Shown: one piece after another, positions 23,809-34,108 of the stretch | How the letters are laid out: the number at the start of each line of letters is the position of its first letter | Numbering within the stretch: position 1 is the first letter of the stretch | Source: Cryptomeria japonica | Taxonomy: Eukaryota > Streptophyta > Pinopsida > Cupressales > Cupressaceae | DNA: 60,000 nucleotides | NCBI RefSeq assembly: GCF_030272615.1 | Contig: NC_081410.1 | Coordinates: 288,177,957-288,237,956 of the forward strand | Direction: 5' to 3' | Program-made: the position numbers and the translations under genes | Notes under the pieces: model-generated | Database searches by the model: none | Told to the model about the DNA's origin: nothing | The model's input: the letters and a program-made list of their open reading frames with translations, nothing else

Positions 23809-25395
23809 AAGCAAGCAAAAACTCTGCCAAATTTATAGCAAGAAGTCTTTGAGCTTATGTATATGAATTGAAAGTTTTTGAAGAATAATAAAGAAGGATT
23901 ACTCAAGTTTTGAGTCTTTGAGCTACATGTTTGAGTTTGAAACTTTTTATTTCTTCTATGAAAAGTGTTTCTAAAAGGAGCTTAGTCTAATCTATGGAAG
24001 GGGCCAAGTTTTACAAGGACAAATGACTCTCAGATGCGGTAGTTGAGAAATTTCCCAAAGATGACAAAGAAAGGAATAAATTGGCCAAAGTCTCCAAAAG
24101 CAACTATGATACGGGTAATGTCAAATCTATTTGGTGCTTTTTGCTTATGGCAATCATGCAATATATAACCATAGATGGTAGGTTCACTGGGGATTTTAGG
24201 CATCATTTTAGGAATAAAGTGTAGAACTCTTGTTCTCTTATTTTGCATTCTTTCATTATTTGCAGCATTAAAGAGTACATGGAAAATAAGAAAATCTCAG
24301 TCCCTCATGGGGGCTTGTTGTTATTAATTTTTGAACATATTAAATCGCAACCCTCTCCTTCCTTACGGGTCCCTAATTCGTCCTATGATACTAAGGTGGA
24401 AGAGTTTGGGAGTCACTTCTCTGATGAGGAGGACTGGTACTCTAAAATGGAAGAGTCCAACTATGAGCCGAAGGATAAAAAAAAGTTAGGCCATAGTTCA
24501 AAGAAGTGTATAAATTGCCTTGTCTTTGTAACTAATTCTAATGTTGGGTCTTCCTATCATGCCATACTTGATAGATTTGTGCATGTTACTAATAGAACTG
24601 AGAGAAATTATTTTATTAGGGACCTCAATGTGGATTCCCTTATCTTATTTTGGATACAGAAATTCTTGATGATGTTCTTTCCATAGCCTGTGATTTCACA
24701 GTAGACTATTTCAGAATGCATAAATGACTCTTTAATGAAATCAAAGAAATCAATATAAAGATTCATGTTGTTAACAGTAAATAGGATAACTATAGTGCTA
24801 ATCGGTGGAGTGTAGAACAAAGGAAATCTATTTTTGAGTCCATGCAAAAGTGTGTTAACATTGTTAATGAGCTCAAGAAATATTGTGACAACAGGATTAT
24901 AAAACTGGAAGAGAAACTTAAGAAATATTATGATGTGGTAAAATGAAACAACTAGAAAATGAGGTCCAAAAAGTCAATGGCAACCTTATATCCCTTGTGA
25001 CCTACAACCATAAAGTGGTTGAGAGTTCGATGGAAAGCATCAATACTATGGTTGGGAAACTTGAAAGTCTCCAATAGGAAGGGGTGGTGGTAAATATGGA
25101 TTTGCTTGAGAAGATGCAGGATGAGAACACAAGTCCCTCCAAAAGGACTAGAGCTAATTTGAAGAATAAATCCACCAACCAAGACATTCTATATCTAAAA
25201 ATTATTTCCCTCAATATGACTCAATTGGAATTAGAGACAATAGAGGCACTCAAGATTTTGAACTAGATTTTCTCTAGTTTTCTATTTTGTTTCTGGCTTT
25301 TGGTTGCTGGCTCTGATATGCCTATCTTTTTATGCAGCATTTTTTAAAAAGGGTTTCGGGTCCCTTCAAAACCTGCTTGTTGCTTAATAAAAAAC

Positions 25396-26450
25396 AAATG
25401 ATGTAATTAAGGATAAATTTAGCAATCTACTTTATAGTGATATAGGTAAGGGGTATGGCTTCAATCCACTCTATGAAGTTCTTGGTGGTGGTAATAATAA
25501 ACACATGTCCATAAAAAGAGGGGGGATGGATCTTTCCTACAAGGTCGAGTTCCCAGTGAGAGAAAGGTCGGGTTTTGTAATAAGATAAAGATCTTTCACA
25601 TGTGCATGAATAAGATCTTAGTGAATTTGACACCGATGTCATTTATTCACAAAGAAATAAGCATCACCTTCCATAGTAGGCCAATAGTAACTAGTTTGCA
25701 TTATTATCTTAGCTAGGTAGGACCACTAAAATGAGCGTTGCATATACCATCTTGCACCTCCAGTAAGGTCATTTGTGCTTAGACATCATCTAAACATGTT
25801 AGGAGGGTACTATCAAAACTTCATTGGTATAGGGTATCTATAATGATAAAATAATGGGACGCTTGGTAGATAAATTTCTTTGTTTGGTTGATAGATAGAC
25901 CAAGTGGGAGGATTCGGTCATGAAGGTAACTATAAAAGTCTTAATACCAAGGGGGATTGGGACCAACAATTTAAACACAAGTTCAGTAAGAGGAACTTCA
26001 AAAGGAGGAGTAAGCATGTGTTCCACTAAAAACTAACAATGAGGAACATCTAGTGACATGTCTAAGAGAGATCCAATTGTATCCATAGCATCAACTACCT
26101 TGTTATTCATTCTAGGTATCTATTCAAATTCAATGTAAGAAAAATATGGCTTTAAATCATCAACCATTCTCTTGTAGGGAGTGATCTTCTAATATTGTAT
26201 AAGATATTTATTATTGACTTCCTTTATGATCAATTGCATGAGTCACCATAGACATGAAATTCTTGAATTTTCTACATAGTTATTCATAACCTAGTGATCA
26301 AGGCTTCATGCTCAACAATGTTGTTGGTACAAGGAAATTGCAATCAGTAAATCTTACGAATAAAATCCCTATGTGGTGTGATAAATAAGACTCCTACTCT
26401 AGATCCATGCTGAGTAAATGATCCATCAAAGTACAATTAGCATTGTGTTG
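25396..26450 (-). pseudogene. Ty3/gypsy RNase H and integrase N-terminal half
   Basis: Reading down the minus strand, RNase H starts near 26440 (YFDGSFTQHGSRVGVLFITP), continues with QFPCTNN (26347-26327) and ends near PYKRMVDDLKPYFSYIEFE (26176-26120) and VDAMDTIGSLLDM (26100-26060). A degraded H2C2 zinc-binding region lies at about 25770-25640. The integrase core starts with PFSHWELDLVGKIHPPSFYG (25560-25500), followed by FIEWIEAIPLTYITIK and KFIL. In intact elements these remove the RNA strand and integrate the cDNA. The RNase H is of the type often found as an extra domain in plant Ty3 elements. It is broken by many stops and by the LINE at 21170-25395. Confidence 0.8.
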
Positions 26451-26469
26451 AGGATTTAAAAATTGATTC

Positions 26470-27929
26470 TGTTGGGACCCCTCAAAAAATTTCAATCATG
26501 GATTTCAGGATTGCACTTTACCCACTCATATTTCAAGTATTAATCACTTGTGAATATCCTTTATGTCTAGGTGTTCCTCATTATCATAAAATCCCTATTT
26601 TCCCTTCCCCAATTGTAATTATCATATTGTAGTAGTTAAATTATCCATTACCAAAGGCTATTGAATACCATGGGTACTATATTCCATGGTTGCAAGGAGT
26701 CTGTGGGATAATGGTGAGAAAAGAAGTGTTAGCAGAATGAATCGCAATATTGCAAGAGTCAAGCCCTAAAATAATCTAGACATCATGTGATGGCGATAAA
26801 AGAAATAAATGATATGTGTCATCACACTCCCGCAAGAGCAAGGCATTGAATGATTATGAACCCTGCGGTAAACTAATAACATAATAAGTTACTACTATAC
26901 CACAAAACATTAGCAACTAGATGAAAGCAACATTGACGTAATGTGGTAGAAGTTACTGAGACATCACAGTAGTTGAGCTAAGCATGTGACAAGGGTTGGC
27001 GATACAAAGACAAGGAGAATATGATTGTTATTGCAGCCCTATAGAAGCAAGGTATTGCATGATGTTAACCTTTGCAGTGAAGTGATAAACTAAACAAGCT
27101 ATTGCCGAAAACATGGCTACGGTAAAGAGATGAATGTGGAAGATAGCATTGTAATACCATAGGAAACATTAAGGTTATATAAAGAAATGTTGTGGTAACA
27201 CAGTAACCATTACCACACTATTACATTTGGCCTCAAAATCCGACGGAGGTTTCCAATGTACAAGGCATTTTGTGATCAAATTTAATTTTTTTTTTTAAAT
27301 GCCCGATAATGTCGAAATGTCGATGATGTTTTCCAATGAAACCCATGTTAGTCAGAATTTTGATGATCACAGGCATTATTAAAAAAAAAAAGTGTGGGTT
27401 CATTTGAAAACCATGCACAATGGATTGAATTAACTCTTGACTTCCTCTACCTCTGCCAATTCCTTTGTTTCTTTTGCCTCTTCCTCTGCCTCTACCTCTA
27501 CAAATCGTGTTCGACATGTCCTTCTCCCTTTAACTCTCGACATCCTAATTAACAACAACATATTTACAGCTGAGTGTTTTGTTATCTTTAAATCCTAGCA
27601 GGGATATCGAAGGATTCAGTTTTAACTTGCTCTTGAACAAGACTATCACTTCAAGGGCATCTATATGAATTATCTTTTCCTGTTCTGGTTATCTTTTCCT
27701 AATTTAAAATTAGGTTGTCTAGTAGGTGATATCAAAGGATTGAGTAGCTAGTTTGGACGGTATTGAACTATTGGAGATGGTAAAATTCCTGTAGATTTTC
27801 GCATGCCTATAAATTCCCATGGACTTGCAGGTTGTGTGTTGGAATCATGTAAAGTTGGTTGTAGACAGTTCATTAGTCTACAACTGTCTACAAAAAGACA
27901 AGACTATGATAAGACAATACTATGATAAG
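26470..27929. other. No gene recognised; weak diverged repeat
   Basis: Two diverged blocks share GCAAGG[C/T]ATTG followed by CCT..GC.GT.AA...GATAA-type sequence near 26830-26920 and 27048-27130, about 217 bases apart, suggesting an old tandem duplication. At 27493-27420 a minus-strand frame encodes an Arg/Gly repeat (RGRGRGRGKRNKGIGRGRG) but has no domain I recognise. Near 27866-28010 short inverted and direct repeats mark a rearranged end of the next element. Confidence 0.35.
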
Positions 27930-28352
27930 AAACTACCAACATCTCCTATCACAAAATTTATTGGTTGTAGAGGTCTTATCATAGTCTTGTCTTTGACAGT
28001 TCATTAGAAATCTCAGTCTTTCATCTTTTGACAAAGCTTCTTTTGCCTCCCTTTTTCTTTCATCAGCACTTATGTTGGCTTCCAGTATCTCAGTAATTCT
28101 CAAAGCTTGACCTTCATGTTCTCTTTTGAGGTGTGTGATTTCTTTAGTCAACTTCTTGTTCTTTTTCATGAGTTTTGAAATTGCTTCTTCAGATCCACTC
28201 TGTTTAGAGAGTTGATCTATAATATCCTGACTCTCATTTAGCTGTTGAGCTAGTTCCTTTCTTTTTGCAAGAGATTTTCTCAGTCTCTCTTTCAACTGAG
28301 TCATAATTTCATTTGCTTCATCAATCTGCTTCTGATATCAGTATTCTTCCAT
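27930..28352 (-). pseudogene. Truncated coiled-coil Gag-like ORF, second family member
   Basis: The ATG at 28352 lies 45 bases past the primer site. One in-frame stop follows MEEY; the frame then stays open to 27933. The product is a continuous Lys/Glu/Leu-rich coiled coil with SLAKRKELAQQLNESQDIID and then MKKNKKLTKEITHLKREHEG. It lines up with residues 1-110 of the ORF at 56704, which has LKEKNKALVDQLKAMKREHE at the matching place. It is cut off near 28000 at a junction of short repeats, before any zinc knuckle. It shows that the coiled-coil ORF is the first ORF of this LTR family. Confidence 0.7.
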
Positions 28353-28396
28353 GATCTTTTTCCTCAAGCTATCAAGCTTCACTTAAGTGGACCAAG

Positions 28397-28408
28397 GCTC
28401 TCATACCA
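28397..28408 (-). other. Primer-binding site (Met-tRNA type)
   Basis: Minus-strand TGGTATGAGAGC, one mismatch from the consensus TGGTATCAGAGC, two bases inside the LTR. Confidence 0.85.
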
Positions 28409-28410
28409 AT

Positions 28411-29690
28411 TGTTAGTCCCAACCGATGCTGAGATGGGAGGGGTGAATCAACACTTTATTGGTTTTACACAATTAAAACTTTTAACTCAAGTTTGCACTA
28501 ACTTAACATTCATCAATATAAATAATTACTACAGAAGAATATGCATGCATGAAAAGATACATAGTGACACCAAGATTTATCTCGTGGAAACCCAAATGGG
28601 AGAAAACCACAGTGCGAGTAGAAACTCACAAAATTTGTACTCTTCTGGAGTACGCCCGGTGAGGAGTCATCCATGTTAGGAGATTACAAAGACACTATTA
28701 GGTGCCACCTGGTTAAGGGATTTTGATTAAGGCTTGTTAGTGCCTTTACCCTGTTAAAGGTAGCCTTGTTAAAGGTCTTAAGATCATCAATTAAGATGAC
28801 ACCCGGTTAAGGGATTTTTACAATGGGACCTGTTAAAGTCTACCCTATTAAGGGATTTTAGTTGTAATAGTTAGAAAGCAGTAGAAAGATGATCTATTGG
28901 AGTGGCTACTAATATCTTGATTAGATCATACTAAAAATCATACTCTATCTGCACGGGTTGTGTCTTCTCTACACAACATTGGTTTCCTGAATATACATTC
29001 GGCTCTGCACTCTACCGATTTACTGATCCTCGGTTCTTTACTCTACCGGTCCTCTATCCCTCAGCTCTTCACTCTACCCTACTTCCCCTGTGTTCACTTT
29101 CACATATCTCTTTTCACATGAACAACAACCTCATCAAAATGAATTATGTGAATTTATTACCCTTTGGATTTGTCACCAACTTTCCCTCCAAAAACATTCT
29201 ATTCAAAATTATGTTATTGTGCCATAAATCACTCTCCAGAAATCGTTTCAGGAATCTCTGTCAAGATAGTTGTTCATGTCAATAAATATGTCGGTTGACT
29301 AAAGAAGACTGTGGGTTTAATTGGATGTTAACTAAACGTTACCAAGTTTGTCAGTTACAGACTTTGTCGGTGTACCAATCAAAATCTACCTAGACGATCA
29401 CCTCCTGTATACCGATCTATTCACATCTTAGTCGGTTGACCTCTTTTGTGCTGGTCTATTCACTACTTGTCGATTGACCTCTTGTGTGTTGATCTACTCA
29501 CTGCTTGTCGGTTGACCTCCTGTGTGTCTATCTATTCACTACTTGCCCTATCTACACATTGCTTAACCAGTTAACCTCTGTATATCGGTCTACTTACTGC
29601 CGCTAGACTATGAAGGCTTGAAAAATGGTGTTGCCAACAATGACAACCATATCATTCATCGATCATACAAAATGCACCAAAATGCCAACA
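28411..29690 (-). repeat. 5' LTR of the second copia-type element
   Basis: 1,280 bp, from TGTTAGTCCC to TGCCAACA on the plus strand, which is TGTTGGCA...ACTAACA in element orientation. It carries GCTGAGATGGGAGGGGTGAA at 28428-28447 and the CCCAAATGGG palindrome at 28591-28600. Internally there are several diverged [G/C]TTAA[A/G]GG.. phrases (28700-28870) like AACAGGGTA phrases in the LTR at 56.2 kb. The inner end is fixed by the primer site. The outer end abuts a gypsy LTR segment after three bases. Confidence 0.82.
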
Positions 29691-29693
29691 AAG

Positions 29694-30020
29694 TGTAGTC
29701 TTTAGGGAGTGACTTGGGACCCGGATGGTCTTGATGAGTCAAAAGTCTCTGGCCAGACCATTTCCTATTCTTGAATAGATTCCTACCCTATTTGGGTAGA
29801 TGCCTATCTTGAATTGGATAGATGAAACTTCCTATCTCATGAGGATAGATGCCTAACCTGTATGGTTAGATGTTCATCTCGGTTGGATGGATGCCTATCC
29901 CAGTTGGATAGACGCCCAGAGTATGTGATTGAATCAAACAAAAATAATTATAAGTAGGGATGAGTATTTAAAAAAAAGAAATCAGTCAAGATTTTTTATT
30001 AAGTTAAGTGGGTTATTACA
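29694..30020 (+). repeat. Chromovirus 5' LTR segment
   Basis: About 327 bases, from TGTAGTCTTTAG to GGGTTATTACA, strongly similar to 42735-43060. It is followed by two bases and a primer site. It contains the hairpin array at 29765-29911. The left end may not be the true LTR start: the polypurine tract at 31307 is followed by TGTCATAACCC, which pairs with the GGGTTATTACA end, so the full LTR may be longer and cut short here by the copia-type element. Confidence 0.72.
29765..29911 (+). repeat. Array of seven small hairpins
   Basis: Seven inverted repeats follow each other at 17-27-base spacing: CTATTC/GAATAG (29765-29778), CTACCC/GGGTAG (29783-29799), CTATC/GATAG (29804-29821), CTATC/GATAG (29832-29848), CTAACC/GGTTAG (29853-29869), CATC/GATG (29875-29889), CTATCC/GGATAG (29895-29911). 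Stem bases differ between units but stay paired. A second copy lies at 42806-42952. Confidence 0.85.
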
Positions 30021-30022
30021 TG

Positions 30023-30034
30023 TAGTATCAGAGT
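30023..30034 (+). other. Primer-binding site (degenerate Met-tRNA type)
   Basis: TAGTATCAGAGT, two mismatches from TGGTATCAGAGC, two bases after the LTR end. Confidence 0.7.
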
Positions 30035-30381
30035 GAAAGTTCAATTGTAGGCCTTGAGTTCACTTCAACTCATGCAATCTTGAAAAGTATCTTGGAAGTA
30101 GTTGGAATTTGTAGAGATAAATTGATTAAATAATAAATTTGAATTTCAAAGACCTAGATGGTAAGGAAAGTGGAAAAGGAAATCATACCACCACAAGGAG
30201 TCAAGGAGAAGTTAGCAGTTAATGAGAATATTGAGTGAATCAACAAGACGAGTCGAAGCTATAATCAACATATTAATTGATGAAAGGGATAAGATCAAGA
30301 ATGACATCAAGTATATAAAAGAAATTGAAAATGAGGACTTTAGCAATGATTAAATGAGAAGGATAATGGAAGAAAAATGAT

Positions 30382-30860
30382 ATGTTGGATCTATATAAGG
30401 AACTTACCCAACCTAAGTTTGATGGAAAACAAAATTGTGAAGGAGCTGAAGATGGGCTGAATGAAATGAAAAAAAAAAAAATCGAACTAAAGGACTTTAG
30501 TGGAACAACTAAGGCATTATGGGATCCCTATCAACTTATCAAAGAAGCAACTAGTGGGTGGACTAATACTAAGTAACAAAAGGGTATAATGAGGATACAA
30601 TCACATGAGGTCAATTTGTTCATAATTTTTATAAAAAGGTGGCCACCACAATTATTTCCGATGAGAAAGTGACGTAACTTCATAATATTTTAAATAAGTT
30701 CACCAAATTGTTAAAATACATACCTATGTGTCAAAAGGATGAAAAGGGTTAAACTAGGAGTTCATTTTGGACTAGAAATACCAACATAAGCACAAAAGTT
30801 GATGTGCATGGACTTAAAGGCATGAAGGAAGCACTTGATAAATATTCAAGCCCTAACAAT
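30382..30860 (+). pseudogene. Ty3/gypsy Gag (capsid) remnant
   Basis: The frame reads PKFDGKQNCEGAEDGLNEM, IELKDFSGTTKALWDPYQLI and, after a shift, FVHNFYKK, LLKYIPMCQKDEKG and NTNISTKVDVHGLKGMKEAL. This is the plant gypsy Gag pattern (P.F.G...A..WL..., then F...F...., then a Y..RF..L......... block). Gag forms the particle around the element RNA. A run of A within EMKKKKIE suggests slippage or degeneration. Stops and frameshifts abound. It follows the primer site by 350 bases, as expected. Confidence 0.72.
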
Positions 30861-31079
30861 ATAGAACTTTAATAAGAATCATTCAAAGGGAAGCATGAAT
30901 TCAAGGGAAACACAACAATTCAACAACGATCAAAGCAATAATTCTTAATCAATATCTAAGGGATGGATACAATAGTTATCATGAAAATGATCGAAGAAAT
31001 ATGATAACTTATTCACCAAGGGTTAGCGAAGCAAGGAATGATCCTCAGGACTATGAATCGGGGAAATAATGATAGAGCT

Positions 31080-31245
31080 ATTTAGAGTCTTGGAGAGGCA
31101 TTGTTACCAATTACACTACCGTAGGATTGATTAATGCAAAGTACAATGAAACCAATATGATGGAATCAGTATGATGAGAAGAATGTTACATGGGAGGACA
31201 CTATTAAGATACAACAATTGTTTCCTTTTTTTTTTAGAGACTTAT
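31080..31245 (+). pseudogene. Integrase C-terminal chromodomain remnant
   Basis: At 31161-31228 the frame reads WNQYDEKNVTWEDTIKIQQ, then LFP. The aromatic residue and the WED-type motif match the end of a chromodomain, which defines chromoviruses (Ty3/gypsy) and directs insertion by binding modified histones. Protease, RT, RNase H and the integrase core are missing between Gag (ending about 30860) and this point, so almost all of pol was deleted. Confidence 0.62.
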
Positions 31246-31306
31246 TTTAAACTACAAACTCTTTTATGGTCACATTAAATAAGTGCATCGGGACAATGAG
31301 CAATTT

Positions 31307-31319
31307 AAGGGGGGATGCA
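31307..31319 (+). promoter_or_regulatory. Polypurine tract
   Basis: AAGGGGGGATGCA directly before TGTCATAACCC, the expected position for the plus-strand primer of a chromovirus. Confidence 0.72.
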
Positions 31320-32471
31320 TGTCATAACCCTCCTTTCTCAGCCTTATTATTTTTGTTTTATTGATATTAGTTTTTATGAGTAATGTTAGCTAGAAAGGAT
31401 AAATTGGATATGGTTGGAATTATTTTTTTAAATAAAAGGAACTAAATGGTGTAGACACATACTTGAGATCATAAATTTAATTGGCAAATTATTTATTTAC
31501 TCAAAATACCAATACGACAATGAGAAGTTTCTAGAAGTGGATTTCAAATTTCATTTTCTTACATGTAACCCCCACTTTGTCAATAATTAATTTTTCATGG
31601 AGGTTATTTTAGAAAACAAATTTCTAATCAATTAATTCCTTTAGTAGTGGGAAAATGATTCCCTTTCTATATAATGGATTTTAGTTTCCGAAATAGTAGC
31701 TCATTGTTTTGGATGAAAAAGTATTCTTGAATTCTTTATGTTGGTAGTAGTAGAATTTTGTGAACACCTTGTATGGTAGAAGATAGGACTTTCAAATCCT
31801 TTTGGATGAGATTCTATCAAGCTACAAGGAGGAGTTGAAGAAGATTAGCTGAGAGATTGGAGATGAATCCTTCAACAAGTTCTTCGTTCAAATCCAAAGT
31901 CCATCCTTTACCACATGCTTGTTTTCTTTCAAATGAAAAGGAGAGGGGATTCTATTATACGCATGATGTATTTTGTAGCAATTTGTGGGAAGGAGATCCA
32001 GGAGATCCATTTCTTCTTTTACTTGCATGCATGTAAATTTTGAAGTAGATTTTATGAATTTTATTCACGTACTTGTATTTTTCTATCGAAAATTATGTAG
32101 TTGGCACATCTTTCAAAATTCCTCCCTTGATCTAGATTCAACAGAGGAAAATAATATGTATGTATATTTTCTTGGGTTAGTAATTTGTAGACTTCATTTC
32201 AAATTTCTTAGAAAATCCTTTCCCTAGTTTTTTCTCCTATTTTCAAAAAAATTCTAGAAAAAGAAGGGAACGAAATACATATTGGAATAAAATGGAATGA
32301 CAATTTTTTTTCTTTGCCAAAATCATTTAAAATCAGAATAAGAAACAAAATAAAAATATATATATTATCTCTAAGAATACATCATCGTGTTCATTCATCT
32401 CTATGAAAATCTATTATCCCTGTATTCTTGCTCTCCATCTTTCCTGTTAACTATGCCAATCTATATTCTCT
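31320..32471 (+). repeat. Chromovirus 3' LTR, left part
   Basis: Begins TGTCATAACCC right after the polypurine tract. A possible TATA box (TATATAATGG) lies at about 31669. No LTR end appears before the LINE at 32472. I infer that the LTR was interrupted by that LINE and that 42735-43060, which ends GGGTTATTACA, may be its far end. That leaves about 2.2 kb of uncharacterised DNA to be explained, so the link is tentative. Confidence 0.5.
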
Positions 32472-32797
32472 ATTTTTTTTTATCGGTAAAGGCAGAGCCA
32501 AAATTTGTATTGATTTAGGTTAAATACAGAAATTTCTTCGTTGAGATTCATAACATTCAAAAAACCTATTCTCAGAGATCCCAGCATAACATGGTTCCCG
32601 CAAAGGGCTGGAAACCTTTATCAGAGCCATCAAAAATATAGTAGTCTGAAGAAAATGGGACTATAAACGATAATGGCAGATTTCCAACTGCCTAGAACCT
32701 GAGTATTTAAGCATGAAAGTATGAAAACAAAATAAAATATATACAAATTTATAACTAAGTATCAGGTAGGGAAATTTAAATATCAACAGAAGAGGGC

Positions 32798-33682
32798 CTA
32801 GCTTGTAGAAGGAAGGTCGGGTTGCGGCGGTTCCTTTCTTGCTCGATCACGACCTCTGCCTGTTGGACAACCCCGGCCACAATCCATGCTCCTACGGCAT
32901 TTGCTCAAGCTACTTCTGCAACTTTGCTCTGGTTTTACTTCTGCCTCTGCAGCTTTCATAGGCGGGATTTCGTTCATCTGTGCAAACTGAAAGAGATCCT
33001 CCTCTTTTCCTTGAGCCTCTGGGTTGTCGCCCAAGAACCTCCACTTAAGATAGCTTAGACCTACACTAGAAAAGACTTTGTGTCTATCCAAATATTTACC
33101 CTTCAGATCAAGAAGGAATGGATATTATTTGATGAGCTCTCTGTGAGCATTGAAAAGAATCTGGTCACTTGGCCGAGGTGCACCAAAATCATGGAGGGCC
33201 TTATTCAAGATTTCTTGAAATTCCTAGAGAATTTCCTCAGGGAAGAGCTCCTTGGTGAGATTCCAAACAAATTGCTTAGGTAGCTTCTGGTCCAATAGAG
33301 AAGCCACGAACCTGGAGGAGATGTTGGTGTTGTCTTGTGAGTATTCATCCCTACTCAAATGGGCACTACCCAGGATAATTTTGACTACAAGTAAAACTGG
33401 AGGGTCCGCATGGATGAGGAGTCACTTAAGTCTCAAATCTATGATCCTTTTGAAAGAGACCTAACGAGTGGAGGCGGAGTGTGAAATAGGAGTGTCTGCG
33501 CTAAAGCAAGAAGTAGGCCTCAAGTAAACACTCATGATAAAACCAAATGGAGGCTCACAAGACATGGTGGCTGAAGGAAAAAGGCATACGAGAAGGGAAA
33601 CCAGAGAGAAGAATCTAGAATGTGCAGAAAGAAGAGAAGGAAGCAAGAAGAGGACGCTTCGGCAGGAAAATCGGGCGCACAT
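32798..33682 (-). pseudogene. Third ORF of the LINE, unknown
   Basis: One minus-strand frame of about 295 codons runs from 33682 to 32798 with four internal stops (first at about 33463) and no frameshift. It begins with a hydrophobic stretch, then reads ISSRFVASLLDQKLPKQFVW, LFPEEIL, and KYLDRHKVFSSVGLSYLKWR. It ends in an acidic segment and an Arg/Gly/Pro-rich tail (GRGCPTGRGRDRARKEPP). This starts about 430 bases after the ORF2 stop and ends about 330 bases before the poly(A). The number of consecutive stop-poor codons, given the decay of ORF1 and ORF2, suggests real former coding. I do not recognise the protein. It could be coding sequence picked up by transduction. Confidence 0.5.
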
Positions 33683-34108
33683 CTCAACAAGTAATAATGA
33701 AGATTAGAGGGGCAATAAAGGCTCTCACGAAGGTGGTGGAGAATAATTGCCCAGATTGAGCCAAAAATGCGGATAAAAGGATTAACCTACAGACGGCTCA
33801 TGCAAAAGGTACTGAGTGACGACGCAAGCTAGCTAGAGTGAGAATCCCATTTATGTGGAGGCAAAGTTAGATTTAGCAGACTGCTAGCATGGCTACCCGG
33901 CCCCACCATAAGCCCCAGATTTAAATGGGCACTTAGATTTAAAGAAAGGAAGTAGCCATTAGGATAAACCGCCAAAAGAGAGCGGGTCTGAAACATTCAA
34001 ATTTAAATTTTTCAATCCACCATCCTGCTGACAGAAAGCGGCCCCTAAGAACTATATGGACGGAACTTGTTTGATTGTCCGATCTGCATTATCAATAAGT
34101 TGATTTCC

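Larger units (their letters stand above)
23180..25266 (+). pseudogene. Third ORF downstream of LINE RNase H, unknown
   Basis: From about 23192 a frame reads LDYKEFRKDV, then GGLTPFIVKLHEFDANVT and QLFGRYFEIEHNF. It is cut by the palindromic insertion and resumes at 23994 with MEGAKFYKDK. It then continues in one frame to 24686 with two stops, including IWCFLLMAIMQYITIDGRFT and VPHGGLLLLIFEHIKSQ, then an acidic linker (HFSDEEDWYSK). Further pieces to 25266 are Lys/Glu/Asn-rich and probably coiled coil. The layout (helical domain, charged linker, coiled coil) and some local patterns resemble ORF2 of the pol-less LTR elements. It sits between RNase H and the LINE 3' tail, so it may be a genuine third LINE ORF or a captured gene. 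Function unknown. Confidence 0.5.
21170..25395 (+). mobile_element. 5'-truncated L1-type LINE inside gypsy integrase
   Basis: It begins in the middle of reverse transcriptase (YDQVDWDFL) directly after the integrase sequence and ends with the plant L1 3' tail GGGTTTCGGGTCCCTTCAA followed by AATAAAAAAC. The integrase frame resumes at 25396. Order: RT fragment, RNase H, about 170 bases, a third coding-like ORF with a 600-base palindromic insertion, 3' tail. I saw no clear target duplication: the two integrase halves abut almost exactly at the codon level. Confidence 0.72.

Noticed and set aside
27420-27493. Arg/Gly-repeat peptide resembling an RGG RNA-binding domain
   Set aside because: Low-complexity purine repeat in a short frame with no further domain; too weak to call a gene.
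29765-29911. CRISPR-like repeats
   Set aside because: The units are diverged hairpins without unique spacers of constant length and lie in an LTR of a plant element.
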